This document shows positions 6,897-6,944 of a stretch of DNA of 6,944 nt, in pieces; position 1 is the first letter of the stretch; every line of letters begins with the position of its first letter. Source of the DNA: an uncultured bacterium (GTDB taxonomy: Bacteria > Cyanobacteriota > Vampirovibrionia > Gastranaerophilales > Gastranaerophilaceae). Made by a program: the position numbers and the translations under genes. The stretch covers positions 1 to 6,944 of the forward strand of contig CAMVQX010000085.1 in assembly GCA_947169755.1 (NCBI GenBank). Reading direction: 5' to 3'. A model generated the notes under the pieces. It did no database searches and was not told the origin of the DNA. It worked only from the letters and a program-made list of their open reading frames with translations.

Positions 6897-6905
6897 ATAG
6901 TATCA
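6897..6905 (-). promoter_or_regulatory. Extended -10 promoter element directly upstream of mfd
   Basis: The minus strand reads TGATACTAT, a TGn extended -10 with four of six bases matching TATAAT (TAnnnT kept). It ends 6 nt before the mfd ATG, so a start site 7 nt downstream would be the A of the start codon. The -35 region would fall in the preceding terminator hairpin and has no good match. The spacing equals that at rfaE2. A promoter is needed here because the upstream terminator separates mfd from the previous gene. Confidence 0.45.
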
Positions 6906-6914
6906 TATAGGCAC

Positions 6915-6944
6915 AAAAAAATCACCTCTTGAAGAGGTGATTTT
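6915..6944 (-). terminator. Rho-independent terminator of an unseen gene upstream of mfd
   Basis: A perfect 12-bp inverted repeat (6918-6929 with 6933-6944, core ATCACCTCT and AGAGGTGAT) surrounds a 3-nt loop. On the minus strand it ends in seven T (6921-6915). It lies 24 nt before the mfd start and reaches the window edge, so the stem may extend further. It most likely ends a minus-strand gene beyond the window. It could serve a convergent plus-strand transcript only if one existed, and none is seen. Confidence 0.85.

Overview
This AT-rich window (roughly one third G+C by eye) carries five tightly packed protein genes, all on the minus strand, so transcription runs from high to low coordinates. 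In that order they are mfd (transcription-repair coupling factor), a PrsA/SurA-like parvulin lipoprotein, asd (aspartate-semialdehyde dehydrogenase), rfaE2/hldE C-domain type (heptose-1-phosphate adenylyltransferase) and the first two thirds of lpxD (lipid A N-acyltransferase), which runs off the left edge. No RNA genes, insertion sequences or CRISPR arrays are visible, and no gene-free stretch exceeds 100 bases.

The host is a Gram-negative-type bacterium, because it makes lipid A (lpxD) and probably heptose (rfaE2). Low G+C, a parvulin lipoprotein instead of a classical periplasmic SurA, and the general look of Mfd and LpxD would fit a gut Melainabacteria/Vampirovibrionia (Gastranaerophilales) genome. 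That placement is an impression from family resemblance, not a demonstrated result.

Layout: an intrinsic terminator of an unseen upstream gene sits at the right edge (6915-6944), followed at once by an extended -10 promoter and mfd. The parvulin gene follows mfd after 13 nt, with its Shine-Dalgarno next to the mfd stop, so the two form one operon that ends at a strong hairpin terminator (2301-2337). A second unit starts with an extended -10 promoter and a perfect Shine-Dalgarno in front of asd. After a 56-nt gap holding another extended -10, rfaE2 and lpxD follow 19 nt apart as an envelope-synthesis pair.

The gene content is ordinary housekeeping and I see no undescribed system. Two details deserve a second look. 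First, mfd and rfaE2 both lack a usable Shine-Dalgarno and both have TGn-extended -10 boxes ending exactly 6 nt before the ATG, as expected for leaderless mRNAs. Second, a small GC-rich imperfect palindrome lies in frame inside mfd and encodes the peptide HPSSSRGED, which looks like a dispersed palindromic repeat that has entered a permissive protein linker.
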